DNA from: Rebecca billardiae RCC1528
Taxonomy: Eukaryota > Haptophyta
Reading direction: 5' to 3'
NCBI GenBank assembly: GCA_965240325.2
Contig: OZ251242.1
Location: 620,001 to 684,000 of the forward strand
DNA: 64,000 bases
Shown piece after piece: positions 56,237 to 64,000 of the stretch. Numbering within the stretch: the first letter of the stretch is position 1; every line of letters starts with the position of its first letter. The position numbers were made by a program, and so were the translations under genes. The notes beneath the pieces were generated by a model. That model did no database searches. It was not told the origin of the DNA and worked only from the letters and a program-made list of their open reading frames with translations.

Positions 56237-59200
56237 ATGGTGGCGGCCGTCCGGCTCGTCGCGAGCCGCCCGCTGTGGCCGTTCGGCCTGCCGGCGGGGC
56301 GCACGCCGGCGGACCCGCGCAGCCCGCTCGAGGACGTGCGCCTCGCCCGCCTCGCCCGCCTCCGCGCCGTCCCGCCCTTCGGCCTCCGCGCGCGCGCCGC
56401 CCGCGCGCTGCGCGAATGGCTCGCGCGCACGGCACACGCGGCGTTCGCCGCGCCGCGCGCCGCGCTGCGCGGGCGCGCGTGCCACTGGCGCGGCCGGCGG
56501 CTGGCGAGCGGGCTCGCCGCGCTGCACGCGCACGCGCGCGCGCGCCGCGCGCGCGCCGCCGCGTACCTCGCCGCGCGCGCGAGCGCGCGGCGCGCGTGGG
56601 CGCGCGCCGCGCCGCGCGGCGCGTGGGCGCGGCTCGCGCGGCGCGCGCTGCGGCGCGCGCTGGCGCGGCTCGCGCGCGCGCGCGCGCTGCGGCGCTGGGC
56701 CGGCGCGCACGCGCGCCGGCTCGCCGCGCGCGCGCGCGTCGCGCGCGCCCGCGCGCACCGCCTGCGCCCGCCACTGCTCGAGCTGGCTCGCGCGGCGGCC
56801 GCTGCGCGCGGCGCGCGCGCGCGCGCCGGCAGGGCGGCGGCGCGCGCGACGGGGGTGGCGCTGCGCCGCGGCGTGGAGGCGTGGCGGCGGCTCACGCGGT
56901 ACGCCCACGTCCTCCGCCGCGGCCTGCGCGCGTGGCTCCGCCACGTGCGCGACGCGCACGTGGGCCGCGCGCGGCGCGGCCTCGCGCGCGCCGCGCGCGC
57001 CGACGCGGCGCGCGCGCGCGCGCTCGCGAGCCTCCGGCGGGGCGCGCGCGCGGGCGTGCGCGTGCCGCGGCGCGCGGAGGCGCGCGCCGTGCGGCTCGTC
57101 GCGGCGCTCGACGCGTGGCTGCTCGACGCCGACGACGCGCGCGCCGCACGCCGCCTGCGCGCGCGCGCGCGCGCGCACGCGCTGCGCGGCGCGCTCGCGC
57201 GCGCGTGCGGCGCCGCGGCCGAGGCGGCGGCGGCGGCGGCGCTCGGCGCGCAGGCGGCGCACGCGGCGGTGGCGGTGGCGGCGGCGCGCGGCGTGGGCGC
57301 GCTCGCGCGCGCGCGCGCGCGCCGCCGCGCCGCCGCGTGGCGCGCCGCGCGCGCCGCCGCGCACGCCGAGCGCCTCGCGCGCGCGCGCGCGCTGCGCGCG
57401 TGGCGGCGCGCGCGCCGCCGCGCGCGCCGGCGCGCGCGCGCGGCCGCGGTGCGGCGCGGCCGCGCACTCGGCGAGCTGCGGGAGGCGACGGCGAGGCGCG
57501 CGCGGCATCGGGCGGCGCGCGCGCTCGCGCGCGCGTGCCGGCTCTGGGCGTGGCGCGCGTACGCCCTCGCCGCCGCCCGCCGCCGCGCCGCCGCGGCCGC
57601 GGTGCGCGCGGCGGCCGTGCGCGCGGCCGCGCCCGCGCCGCTCGCGCGCTGGCGGCGCGCGGCGCGCGCGGCCGCGCGCGCCGCGGCGGCGGCGGCCGAG
57701 CTCGCGCCGCGGCGGGTGCGGCGGCAGGAGCGGCGCGTCTTCGCCACGTGGCGCGCGCTGCACCACCCGACCACGCGCGTGCGCCACCGCCTCCGCGTGT
57801 TGCGCCTCGGCGGCGCGCGGCGGCTGCTGCGCGCGCGCTGGCGCGCCGCGGCCGCGCGCGCCGCGGCCGCGCGCGCCGCGCGCGCGCTCGCCGCCGCGGC
57901 GCGGCTCGCGCTCGCGTGGCGCGGGCTGCGCCGTGGCGCGCGGCGCGCGGCGCGGCGCGCGGCGGACGCGCGCGCCGCCGCCGCCGCGCGCCCGCGCGCC
58001 GCGCGCGGCGGCGCGCTCGCGCGGCGGCGCGCGCTGCGAGCGCTCGCGGCCGGCGCGGCCGCGCGCCGCGCCGCGGCCGCGCGCGCCGCGCTCGGCGGCT
58101 GGCTGCGCCGCGCGCACGCGCTGCGCACGCTGCGGCGCGCGTGGGCGGCGGACGCGGGCGCGCGCGTCGCGCGCATCGCCGCGGCGCTGCGCGCGCAGCA
58201 CGCCGCGCTGCGCCGCTGGCGCGGCGGCGCGCGCGCGGCCGCGCGCGCCGCGGCCGCGGCCGTGCGCGCGCGCGTGCGCGCGGCGCGCGGCGCGCTGCGC
58301 GCGTGGCGCTATGCGGGCGCGCTGGGCGGCGCGGCGGCGGCGCTCGCGGCGGCGCACGCGAGCGCGAGCACGCGGCGCGCGCTCGAGCACCTCGACGAGG
58401 CGCGCGCCGCGCGCACCCTCGCAACACACGCCGCCGCTGTCGGCTCGCTCGTCGGGCGCGCGCGCGCGCTCGGCGCGTGGCGGCGCGGCGCGGCGACCGC
58501 GACGCCGCGCGCGGCCGCGGCCGCGGCCGCGCGGCGCGCGGCGGCCGAGAGGCGGCGTGGCGCGCTCGGCGGCGCGCTCTCGCGGTGGCGCGCGCTCGCT
58601 GCCACCGCGGCGGCGCGCGCCTCGCCGGGCCCGCCCTTCGCCCCTGCCGCCGCTGACGCCGCGCCGCCGCCGCCGCCGCGCCGCGCCGCCGCGCCGCCGC
58701 CGCCGCGCCGCGCCGCCGCGCCGCCGCCACCGCCGGCCGCAGCCGGCGTGCCGGCGGCGGCCGTGCCGCCGCCACCGCCGCCACGAGCCGTCGCCGACGG
58801 TGACGCGCTCTTTGCCTTCGCGCACGAGCCGCGGCGGCTGCAGCCGCTGCCACCGCCGCAGCCGCCGCCGCAGCCGCAGCCGCCGCAGCCGCCGACGCCG
58901 CAGCCGCAGCCGCAGCCGCAGCCGCAGCCGCAGCCGCCGGCGCAGCCGCCGCCCGCGGCCCCGGCTGAAGCCACGCAGCCAGCGCACGCGCCGCCGCTCC
59001 CGCCTGCGCGGCCGCGCGCCGCCGCCCTCGGCGGCGTCGCCTTCGCGTGCACCCCACCGCAGCCGTCGCAGCCGCAGCCGCCGCCACCGCTGCCGACACA
59101 GCCGCAGCCGAGCGCGGCGGCGGTGGCGCCGCCAACGCGCGCGCAGCACACAGCTGCCGCCGCGCGCGCCGCCGCGGCCGCGGGCGGCGGCGAGGCGGCC

Positions 59201-62200
59201 GCTGGTCGGCACGGCGGCCCCGCCGCGGGCGGCGGCACCGCCGCCGCCGACGCGGCTGCCGCCGCCAGGCGCGACGCCGCGCTGCGCCGCGCTCTCTCCG
59301 CCTGGGCGCAGCGCGCGGCCGCGGCGCGCGCGCTGCGCGCCGCCACCGCCGCCGCCGCGTCCGCCGCGCCCTCCGCCGCGCAGCTGCTGCGGCAGCGCGC
59401 GGCGCACGCGGCGCTCGCCGCGGCGGCCGCGCAGCAGGCGGCGCGCGCCGCGCGCACGCACGCCGCGGCCACCGCCTTCGCGCTGTGGGGCGCGCGCGCG
59501 CCCGCCGCCGCGGCCGAGCGGGCGCTGGGCCGGCGCGCGGCCGCGCTCGGCCGCGCGCGCGCGCTGCGCGCCGCCGCGCGCGCCTGGCGCGCGCGCGCGC
59601 CGGCCGCCGCCGCCGCGGACGCGAACGCCGCCACGGCCGGCGCGCGCGCGCGGACGAGCCGGCGCCACGCCGCGCTCGCGGCGTGGCGCGGCGCGGCGGC
59701 CGCGACCGCGCGCGCGCGCGCGGACGACGGGCTCGCGCGCGCGCACGCGGCGCGCGCGGCCGAGCGCGCGGCGCGCGGCGCGCTGCGCGCGTGGCGCGCG
59801 CGCGCGGCGCGGCTCGGCGCGCTCGAGGCGACCGCGCGCGCGTACGCGGGCGCGCGCGCGCGCGCCGGCGCGCTGCTCGCCATCGTCAGCGCCGCCGCCG
59901 CGGCGCGCGGCGTGCGAGCGCTCGCGGCGGCCGCGGCGGCGCGCGGCGCGCGCCGCGGCGCGCTCGCGCGCTGGCGCGCGTTCGCGCGCGCCGCCGCCGC
60001 CGTGCGCGGCGCCAGCGAGGCCGGCGGCGCGGCGGCGCGGCGCGCCCGGCTCGGCGCGGCGTGGGCGCGCTGGCGCGCGGCGGCGCCGCCCATCCACTCG
60101 CTCGCCGCCGCGGTGGCCGCCGTGGGCTTTGCGCAGCGGCGCGCGTGGCGCGCGTGGCGCGCGCGGCGCGCGCGGCGCGCGCCGCGCGCGGCCGCGCAGC
60201 GGCCGCCGGCACCGCCGCCGCGCCCCGGCGTCAGCGAGCGTGGTGCTGCGGGCGCGGGCGCGCATCAGCCGGTGGTGCGCGTGCCGCCGCCGCCGCCGCC
60301 GAGGCCGGCCCCGGCGGCGCCGGCGGCGGCGCCGGCGGCGCGCACGGCGCGCGCGCCGCCGCCGCCATCGCCAGCGCGCGCCGCCGCCGCCGCCGTCGCA
60401 GCCGCCGCCGCCGCCGCCTTCGCTGCCGCCGCCGGCGTGAGCCCGACGCAGCCGCCGCCGCCGCCGCCACGGCGCGCCGCCGCCGATGTGAGCACGCCGC
60501 GCGTGCCGCCGCCACCGCCGCCGCGCGCTGCCGCCGCGCCCGCGCCCGCGCCCGCCGGCGCGCCGCGCGCGCCAGCGCTGCGCGCCGCGTGGCGCGCGCT
60601 GCGCGCGGCGGCGGTGGCGGCGCGTGAGCGCACGCTGCGCACGCGCGTGGCGGGCGCGGCGCGCGCGCTGCGCGCGGCCGAGGCCGCACGCGCCGGCGCG
60701 GCGCGGCGCGCGCTGCGCCGGCTGGCGAGCCACGCCGCCGCGCGCGCCGCCGCCGCGCGCGCCGCCGCCGCGCGCGCCGCCGCGGCCGCGCTGGCCGCGT
60801 GGCGCGCCGCGCCGCACCCGCCGCCTCCGCTGCTCGGCGCGGTCGGCGCGGCGCGCGGGCGCGCGCGCGCGCTCGCGCGCGGCTCGCGCGCGCTGCGCGA
60901 CGCCACGGCCGACGGCCTACGCGACGCCGTCCGCGCCGCCGCCGCGCGCAGGCACGCCGCCGCGCGCGCGCGCGCGCGCGCGGTGCGCGCACTGCTGCGC
61001 GCGGCGAGCGCGCGCCACGCGGCCGCGGCGGCCGCCGCGGCGCTGCCGGCGAGCGCGGCGGCGGCGGCGGCGCTGGCGGCGCGCGCGGCGCGCGCGCTGC
61101 GCGTGTGGCGCCGCCCGCACCGCGCGCGACTCGCCGCGCTGCGCGCCGCCGAGGCGCTCGCGCGCCGCGCGCGCGCCGCGCTGCGCGCGTGGCGGCGCGC
61201 GTGCGGCGCGCGCGCCGCGTCCGCCGCCCTCCGCCGCTCGCCGTATGCGGCGGCGCGGCCGGCGGCGCGCGCGCTCGGCGGCGCGGGCTGGCGCGCGCCA
61301 AACGCGTCGGTGCCGCCGCCCACCGCCGCCGCCGCCACGGGCGCCGCGCTCGGCGGCGCCACCGCGCTGCTTGCGCTGCGAACGTGGCGGCTCGCGCGCG
61401 CGCCCGGCGCCGCCGCCACGCCGCCGCCGCCGCCGCCGGCGGCGCGGCGCCCGCAGCCGCGAGCGACCGCCGCCGACGGCGGCGGGTCGGGCGGCGCGCA
61501 CTCGGCCGCGGGCGCCCTCGGCGGCGCCGCCCTCGCCACCGTCGCGTCGGCGCGCGCCGCCGGCGCCGAGCGCGAGCGCGCGCAGGGCGCCCTGCACGCG
61601 TGGGCGGTGCGCGCGGCGGCGCGGCGCGCGGCGCGCGCCGCGGCGGTGCGCGTGCGCGCGCGCGCGCGCCGCGCCGCGCTCGCGCGCGCGCTCGCGCGCC
61701 TGGCCGCGCGGCCGCGCTGGCTGCAGCGCATGGCGCGCGGCGCGGCGCGCGCGGCGCTCGCGCGCGCGTCCGAGCACGCGCGCGCGCGCCGGCTGCGCCG
61801 CGCCGGCGCAGACCATCAGGCGCTGCGTTGGGGCGCGCGCGCCGCGGCCGCCGCGCGCGCGCCTGCCGGCCTCGCGCGCGCGTGGGCGCGCTGGGCGGCG
61901 GCGGCGCGGCGCGGCGCGCTCGGCCCCAGCGCTCGCCGCGCGGCGCCCGCAGCCGCCATCGGCGCGGCCTCCGCGCGCCCAGCCGCTGCCGCGACGGAGC
62001 GCGCGCCCAGCCCCCAGCCCGCCGCACCCGCGCCCAAGCCGCAGGCGCCCGCGTCCGCAGCGCCGCCGCCGCACCCGTCGCTGCCCCGCGCGCACTGCAG
62101 CGGCGCCCTCCGCACAGGCAGCTCGGCGTGTTCGCCAGCAGGCGACGGCGACGACGGCCGGAGCCGGCTGCCCGCCCTCCTCTCCGCGACGACGACGGCG

Positions 62201-62434
62201 GGCGCGCGCGGCGGGGCGGCGGCGCCTGCGCCGGGCGGCTCTTCGGGCGGCGGCGTGGCAGCGGCCCATCAGTTTGTCACGCCGCCTGCTGCCAGCGTCA
62301 GCGCAGCCTGCGGCGGGGCGGCGGGGGCGGCGGCGGCGGCAGCGGCGGCGGCAGTCGTCGGCGCAGCAGCGCCTCAGCTGCCCTCAGCAGCAGCAACAGT
62401 GTGCTATCAGTGTCAAGCGGCAACCCGCGAATGA
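56237..62434 (+). CDS. Giant Sfi1-like Ala/Arg/Trp-repeat protein B with Pro-rich linkers
   Basis: 2065 residues in one frame from MVAAVRLVASRPLWPFG; the frame is also open back to an ATG at 56102. Repeats carry the Sfi1 pattern, best where composition is less extreme: VFATWRALHH is followed by further W-R units, and successive tryptophans there are about 30-33 residues apart. Two linkers rich in Pro, Gln and Ala interrupt the array (58660-59110, encoded by CCGCAG-like repeats, and about 60200-60560). The C-terminus is Ser/Ala/Gly-rich and ends CYQCQAATRE. Probably a centrin-scaffold protein of basal bodies or flagellar roots (inference). It lies 137 bp after protein A, in the same orientation; a tandem duplicate or the two halves of one gene. 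Confidence 0.55.
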   Translation: MVAAVRLVASRPLWPFGLPAGRTPADPRSPLEDVRLARLARLRAVPPFGLRARAARALREWLARTAHAAFAAPRAALRGRACHWRGRRLASGLAALHAHARARRARAAAYLAARASARRAWARAAPRGAWARLARRALRRALARLARARALRRWAGAHARRLAARARVARARAHRLRPPLLELARAAAAARGARARAGRAAARATGVALRRGVEAWRRLTRYAHVLRRGLRAWLRHVRDAHVGRARRGLARAARADAARARALASLRRGARAGVRVPRRAEARAVRLVAALDAWLLDADDARAARRLRARARAHALRGALARACGAAAEAAAAAALGAQAAHAAVAVAAARGVGALARARARRRAAAWRAARAAAHAERLARARALRAWRRARRRARRRARAAAVRRGRALGELREATARRARHRAARALARACRLWAWRAYALAAARRRAAAAAVRAAAVRAAAPAPLARWRRAARAAARAAAAAAELAPRRVRRQERRVFATWRALHHPTTRVRHRLRVLRLGGARRLLRARWRAAAARAAAARAARALAAAARLALAWRGLRRGARRAARRAADARAAAAARPRAARGGALARRRALRALAAGAAARRAAAARAALGGWLRRAHALRTLRRAWAADAGARVARIAAALRAQHAALRRWRGGARAAARAAAAAVRARVRAARGALRAWRYAGALGGAAAALAAAHASASTRRALEHLDEARAARTLATHAAAVGSLVGRARALGAWRRGAATATPRAAAAAAARRAAAERRRGALGGALSRWRALAATAAARASPGPPFAPAAADAAPPPPPRRAAAPPPPRRAAAPPPPPAAAGVPAAAVPPPPPPRAVADGDALFAFAHEPRRLQPLPPPQPPPQPQPPQPPTPQPQPQPQPQPQPPAQPPPAAPAEATQPAHAPPLPPARPRAAALGGVAFACTPPQPSQPQPPPPLPTQPQPSAAAVAPPTRAQHTAAAARAAAAAGGGEAAAGRHGGPAAGGGTAAADAAAAARRDAALRRALSAWAQRAAAARALRAATAAAASAAPSAAQLLRQRAAHAALAAAAAQQAARAARTHAAATAFALWGARAPAAAAERALGRRAAALGRARALRAAARAWRARAPAAAAADANAATAGARARTSRRHAALAAWRGAAAATARARADDGLARAHAARAAERAARGALRAWRARAARLGALEATARAYAGARARAGALLAIVSAAAAARGVRALAAAAAARGARRGALARWRAFARAAAAVRGASEAGGAAARRARLGAAWARWRAAAPPIHSLAAAVAAVGFAQRRAWRAWRARRARRAPRAAAQRPPAPPPRPGVSERGAAGAGAHQPVVRVPPPPPPRPAPAAPAAAPAARTARAPPPPSPARAAAAAVAAAAAAAFAAAAGVSPTQPPPPPPRRAAADVSTPRVPPPPPPRAAAAPAPAPAGAPRAPALRAAWRALRAAAVAARERTLRTRVAGAARALRAAEAARAGAARRALRRLASHAAARAAAARAAAARAAAAALAAWRAAPHPPPPLLGAVGAARGRARALARGSRALRDATADGLRDAVRAAAARRHAAARARARAVRALLRAASARHAAAAAAAALPASAAAAAALAARAARALRVWRRPHRARLAALRAAEALARRARAALRAWRRACGARAASAALRRSPYAAARPAARALGGAGWRAPNASVPPPTAAAATGAALGGATALLALRTWRLARAPGAAATPPPPPPAARRPQPRATAADGGGSGGAHSAAGALGGAALATVASARAAGAERERAQGALHAWAVRAAARRAARAAAVRVRARARRAALARALARLAARPRWLQRMARGAARAALARASEHARARRLRRAGADHQALRWGARAAAAARAPAGLARAWARWAAAARRGALGPSARRAAPAAAIGAASARPAAAATERAPSPQPAAPAPKPQAPASAAPPPHPSLPRAHCSGALRTGSSACSPAGDGDDGRSRLPALLSATTTAGARGGAAAPAPGGSSGGGVAAAHQFVTPPAASVSAACGGAAGAAAAAAAAAVVGAAAPQLPSAAATVCYQCQAATRE
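58660..58960 (+). repeat. Pro/Gln-coding CCG/CAG repeats
   Basis: Stretches of (CCGCCG) and (CCGCAG) encode poly-Pro and alternating Pro-Gln within Sfi1-like protein B. Confidence 0.85.
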
Positions 62435-62633
62435 CGACAAGCCAGTAACTGTAATAAGTCGTATAGCAGCCGTACACAGCAACGACTTCTTTTTTAAAGC
62501 GGCCGTTAGCGTGTCCAGCGGCCAGATTAATTTTCGAAAAATTACTATGCGCTGCGCGCGCGCCCCTAGGGGGCGGCGCGCGCGCGCGGCTGGTCCCCCC
62601 TGCATGCCCGCACCGTCAGCTGCCTGATTGCCG
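62435..62633. other. Convergent intergenic region
   Basis: 200 bp between the 3' ends of Sfi1-like protein B (+) and the Gly/Ala-repeat gene (-). AT-richer near 62480-62550. A GC-rich palindrome-like GCGCGCGCGCCCCTAGGGGG segment lies at about 62554-62574. Confidence 0.5.
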
Positions 62634-64000
62634 CTACCCAGCCCCGCTACCGTCGCGCGCGACATCCGCGCCGTAAATCACCGTCACCGAGCGGTCCGGC
62701 GAGCGCGCCGCCATCAATTTGCTCCTGAGTGCCGAAAACTCCTTCTCCGGAAGCCCAGCCTCCTCGCGCAGGAGCTTGCGCGCCGTCATGCACTCCGCGA
62801 TCAGGTCGATCGCGTCGGTCTCCGCCCTGCGCTGCCATTCGCGCTGCCGCTTGGCGTACTTCTTCAGCCAGAGCCGCCGCACCTTGTCGCCGAACTCCTC
62901 TGCCCACGTCGCAAGCGACACGCGGCGCACGAGCTGCGCGACCGTCGAGATGTGCGGCTCCGCCGTCGACTTCTTCCCCTCGGCGTACTCGCGGACGAAT
63001 GCGTTGAGTGACTTGCGCGCGTGCACGAGCGGCATCGCACGCTTGGTCACCTGCACGAAATGCCCCTGCACCTGCTCGTCCGCGAGCTGCACGAGGCGCC
63101 CCCGCCGCCTGAGGCGAGACGCCGTCTGCGCCCGCCTCCGTGACCGCCCAGACGTTGAAGCGGAGCGGTGGGACGTTGTGCGAGCCCTGGCCGGCGAGGC
63201 TGGCGAGGCTGACGTATGCGCCGGTGTACGCCACGATGGCCTTCTGCTCCTCCGCGTAGTCGGCCGCCTCGGCGCCGCCGCCAAAACCGCCGCCGGCCGC
63301 GCTGCCGCCTGCAGAGGCAGTGCTGCCACCGAGGCCGCGCTGCTGCGCGCCGCCGCCGGCCGCGCCGCCGCCGGCCGCGCCGCCACCAGCCGCACCACCA
63401 GCCGCACTGTCAGCCGCGCCGCTGGCCGCGCCACATGCCGCGCCACCGGCCGCGCGGACGCCAGCACCGGCTGTGCCGCCAGCCACGCCGCTGCCACTGC
63501 CGGCCGCGCCGCCCACGCCGCCGCCCGCGCCCGCGCCCGCGCCCGCGTTGCCAGCCGCGCCGCCGGCCGCGCCGCCGGCCGCGCCGCCGGCCGCGCCGCC
63601 GGCCGCGCCGCCGGCTGCGCCACCGGCCGCGCGGACGCCAGCGCCAGCGGTGCCACCAGCCACGCAGCTGCCGCTGCTGCTGCCACCAGTGCTGCTGCTG
63701 CCGCCCGCACCGGCCGCGCCGCCGCCGGCCGCGCCACCGCCGGCCGCGCCGCCGCCGGCCGCGCCGCCGCCGGCCGCGCGATCGCCAGCGCTGTCAGCCG
63801 CGCCGCTGTCCGCGCCACCGGCCGCACCTCCGGCCGCGCCTCCAGCCGCGCGGACGCCAGCGCCAGCTGTGCCGCCAGCCACGCCACTGCAGCTGCCGCC
63901 CGCGCCGCCCGCGCCGCCGCCAGCACCCGCGCCCGCGTTGCCAGCCGCGCCGCCGGCCGCGTCCGGCCGCGTCGCCGGGCGCACCGCCGCCTGGCGCGCA
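62634..64000 (-). CDS. Gly/Ala-repeat protein with basic C-terminal domain (partial, one frame change)
   Basis: Runs off the right edge. The N-terminal part (63990-63320) encodes degenerate Gly/Ala repeats; a longer module containing GGTAGAGVRAAGGAA recurs three times (near 63460, 63640 and 63860). Then comes a non-repetitive segment, EQKAIVAYTGAYVSLASLAG and NVPPLRFNVWAVTE (near 63260-63130). After a switch of frame near 63100 follows MPLVHARKSLNAFVREYAEG, VSLATWAEEFGDKVRRLWLK and LLREEAGLPEKEFSALRSKL, ending at 62634. No intron fits the switch. I do not recognise the family; the C-terminal ~150 residues look like a compact basic helical domain. Confidence 0.45.
   Translation of the reverse strand, partial: RARRRCARRRGRTRPAARLATRARVLAAARAARAAAAVAWLAAQLALASARLEARPEVRPVARTAARLTALAIARPAAARPAAARPAVARPAAARPVRAAAAALVAAAAAAAWLVAPLALASARPVAQPAARPAARPAARPAARPAARLATRARARARAAAWAARPAVAAAWLAAQPVLASARPVARHVARPAARLTVRLVVRLVAARPAAARPAAARSSAASVAALPLQAAARPAAVLAAAPRRPTTRRSRRPSWRTPAHTSASPASPARARTTSHRSASTSGRSRRRAQTASRLRRRGRLVQLADEQVQGHFVQVTKRAMPLVHARKSLNAFVREYAEGKKSTAEPHISTVAQLVRRVSLATWAEEFGDKVRRLWLKKYAKRQREWQRRAETDAIDLIAECMTARKLLREEAGLPEKEFSALRSKLMAARSPDRSVTVIYGADVARDGSGAG
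63320..63990. repeat. Higher-order GC-rich tandem repeat
   Basis: Short units such as GCCGCGCCGCCGGCC are organised in modules of roughly 180-215 bp, each opened by CGCGCGGACGCCAGC (near 63452, 63632, 63852). This DNA encodes the Gly/Ala repeat of the minus-strand gene and reads Ala/Arg or Ala/Pro in other frames. Confidence 0.8.

Noticed and set aside
56135-60817. 1560-codon minus-strand open frame opposite Sfi1-like gene B
   Set aside because: Shadow of the same GC-only sequence; Arg/Gly/Ala low complexity with no periodic hydrophobic or Trp pattern and no plausible start.

Overview
This window looks like nuclear DNA of a GC-rich, intron-bearing single-celled eukaryote, most likely an alga (haptophyte or stramenopile; the species cannot be fixed from sequence alone). 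The signs are short spliceosomal introns (about 105-281 bp, mostly with GTGCGC-type donors and CAG acceptors), a Cdh1/Fzr1 activator, a Pol I TAF1B/Rrn7-like factor, a UBE2Q-type E2, a MAP kinase kinase, ALKBH6, Ty1/copia elements, (TA)n microsatellites and a run of EsV-1-7 repeats. No bacterial operon, rRNA, tRNA or CRISPR array was recognised.

Layout. 1-500 is a GC-only tandem repeat. 745-2388 (-) carries an archaeo-eukaryotic-type primase resembling those of large DNA viruses, bounded upstream by a G-rich tandem repeat. 3414-6916 holds a D-cysteine desulfhydrase/ACC-deaminase-like enzyme, an isopentenyl phosphate kinase and, divergent from it by 55 bp, a UBZ4-AlkB fusion. 7047-15875 is a mobile-element zone: a frame-broken chromodomain gene between (TA)n-flanked inverted ends, then a second (TA)n-flanked pair of 54-bp inverted repeats enclosing a young copia element that keeps only RT-RNase H. 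16127-24574 is a compact gene island: secretory DnaJ, 2H phosphoesterase, pentameric ligand-gated channel, EsV-1-7 repeat gene, a two-exon membrane protein and Cdh1/Fzr1. 24975-36319 contains two more copia elements back to back: a gag-only copy (-) and a full-length gag-pol copy (+) with apparently identical LTRs. 36570-51338 is again genic: TAF1B-like, UBE2Q-like, MAPKK, ALKBH6, a kinase with a LOV-like PAS domain lacking the photoactive cysteine, and NTH1. 51464-62434 encodes two adjacent giant Ala/Arg/Trp proteins with Sfi1-like (centrin-binding) repeats. 62634-64000 is the 3' part of a Gly/Ala-repeat gene running off the window.

How things fit together. Cdh1/Fzr1, the Sfi1-like proteins and the MAPKK point to cell cycle and centriole/basal-body biology; NTH1 and the two AlkB proteins to nucleic-acid repair or demethylation. 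The most unusual material is (i) three copia elements whose first ATG is formed exactly across the LTR/primer-binding-site junction, in gag-only, RT-only and complete versions; (ii) transposon-like inverted repeats placed in (TA)n tracts; (iii) giant Sfi1-like genes built from GC-only DNA, one of which changes frame at (GC)n runs; (iv) the EsV-1-7 array and the viral-type primase, both suggestive of exchange with large DNA viruses. In the GC-only stretches stop codons are nearly absent in all frames, so open frames there mean little by themselves.
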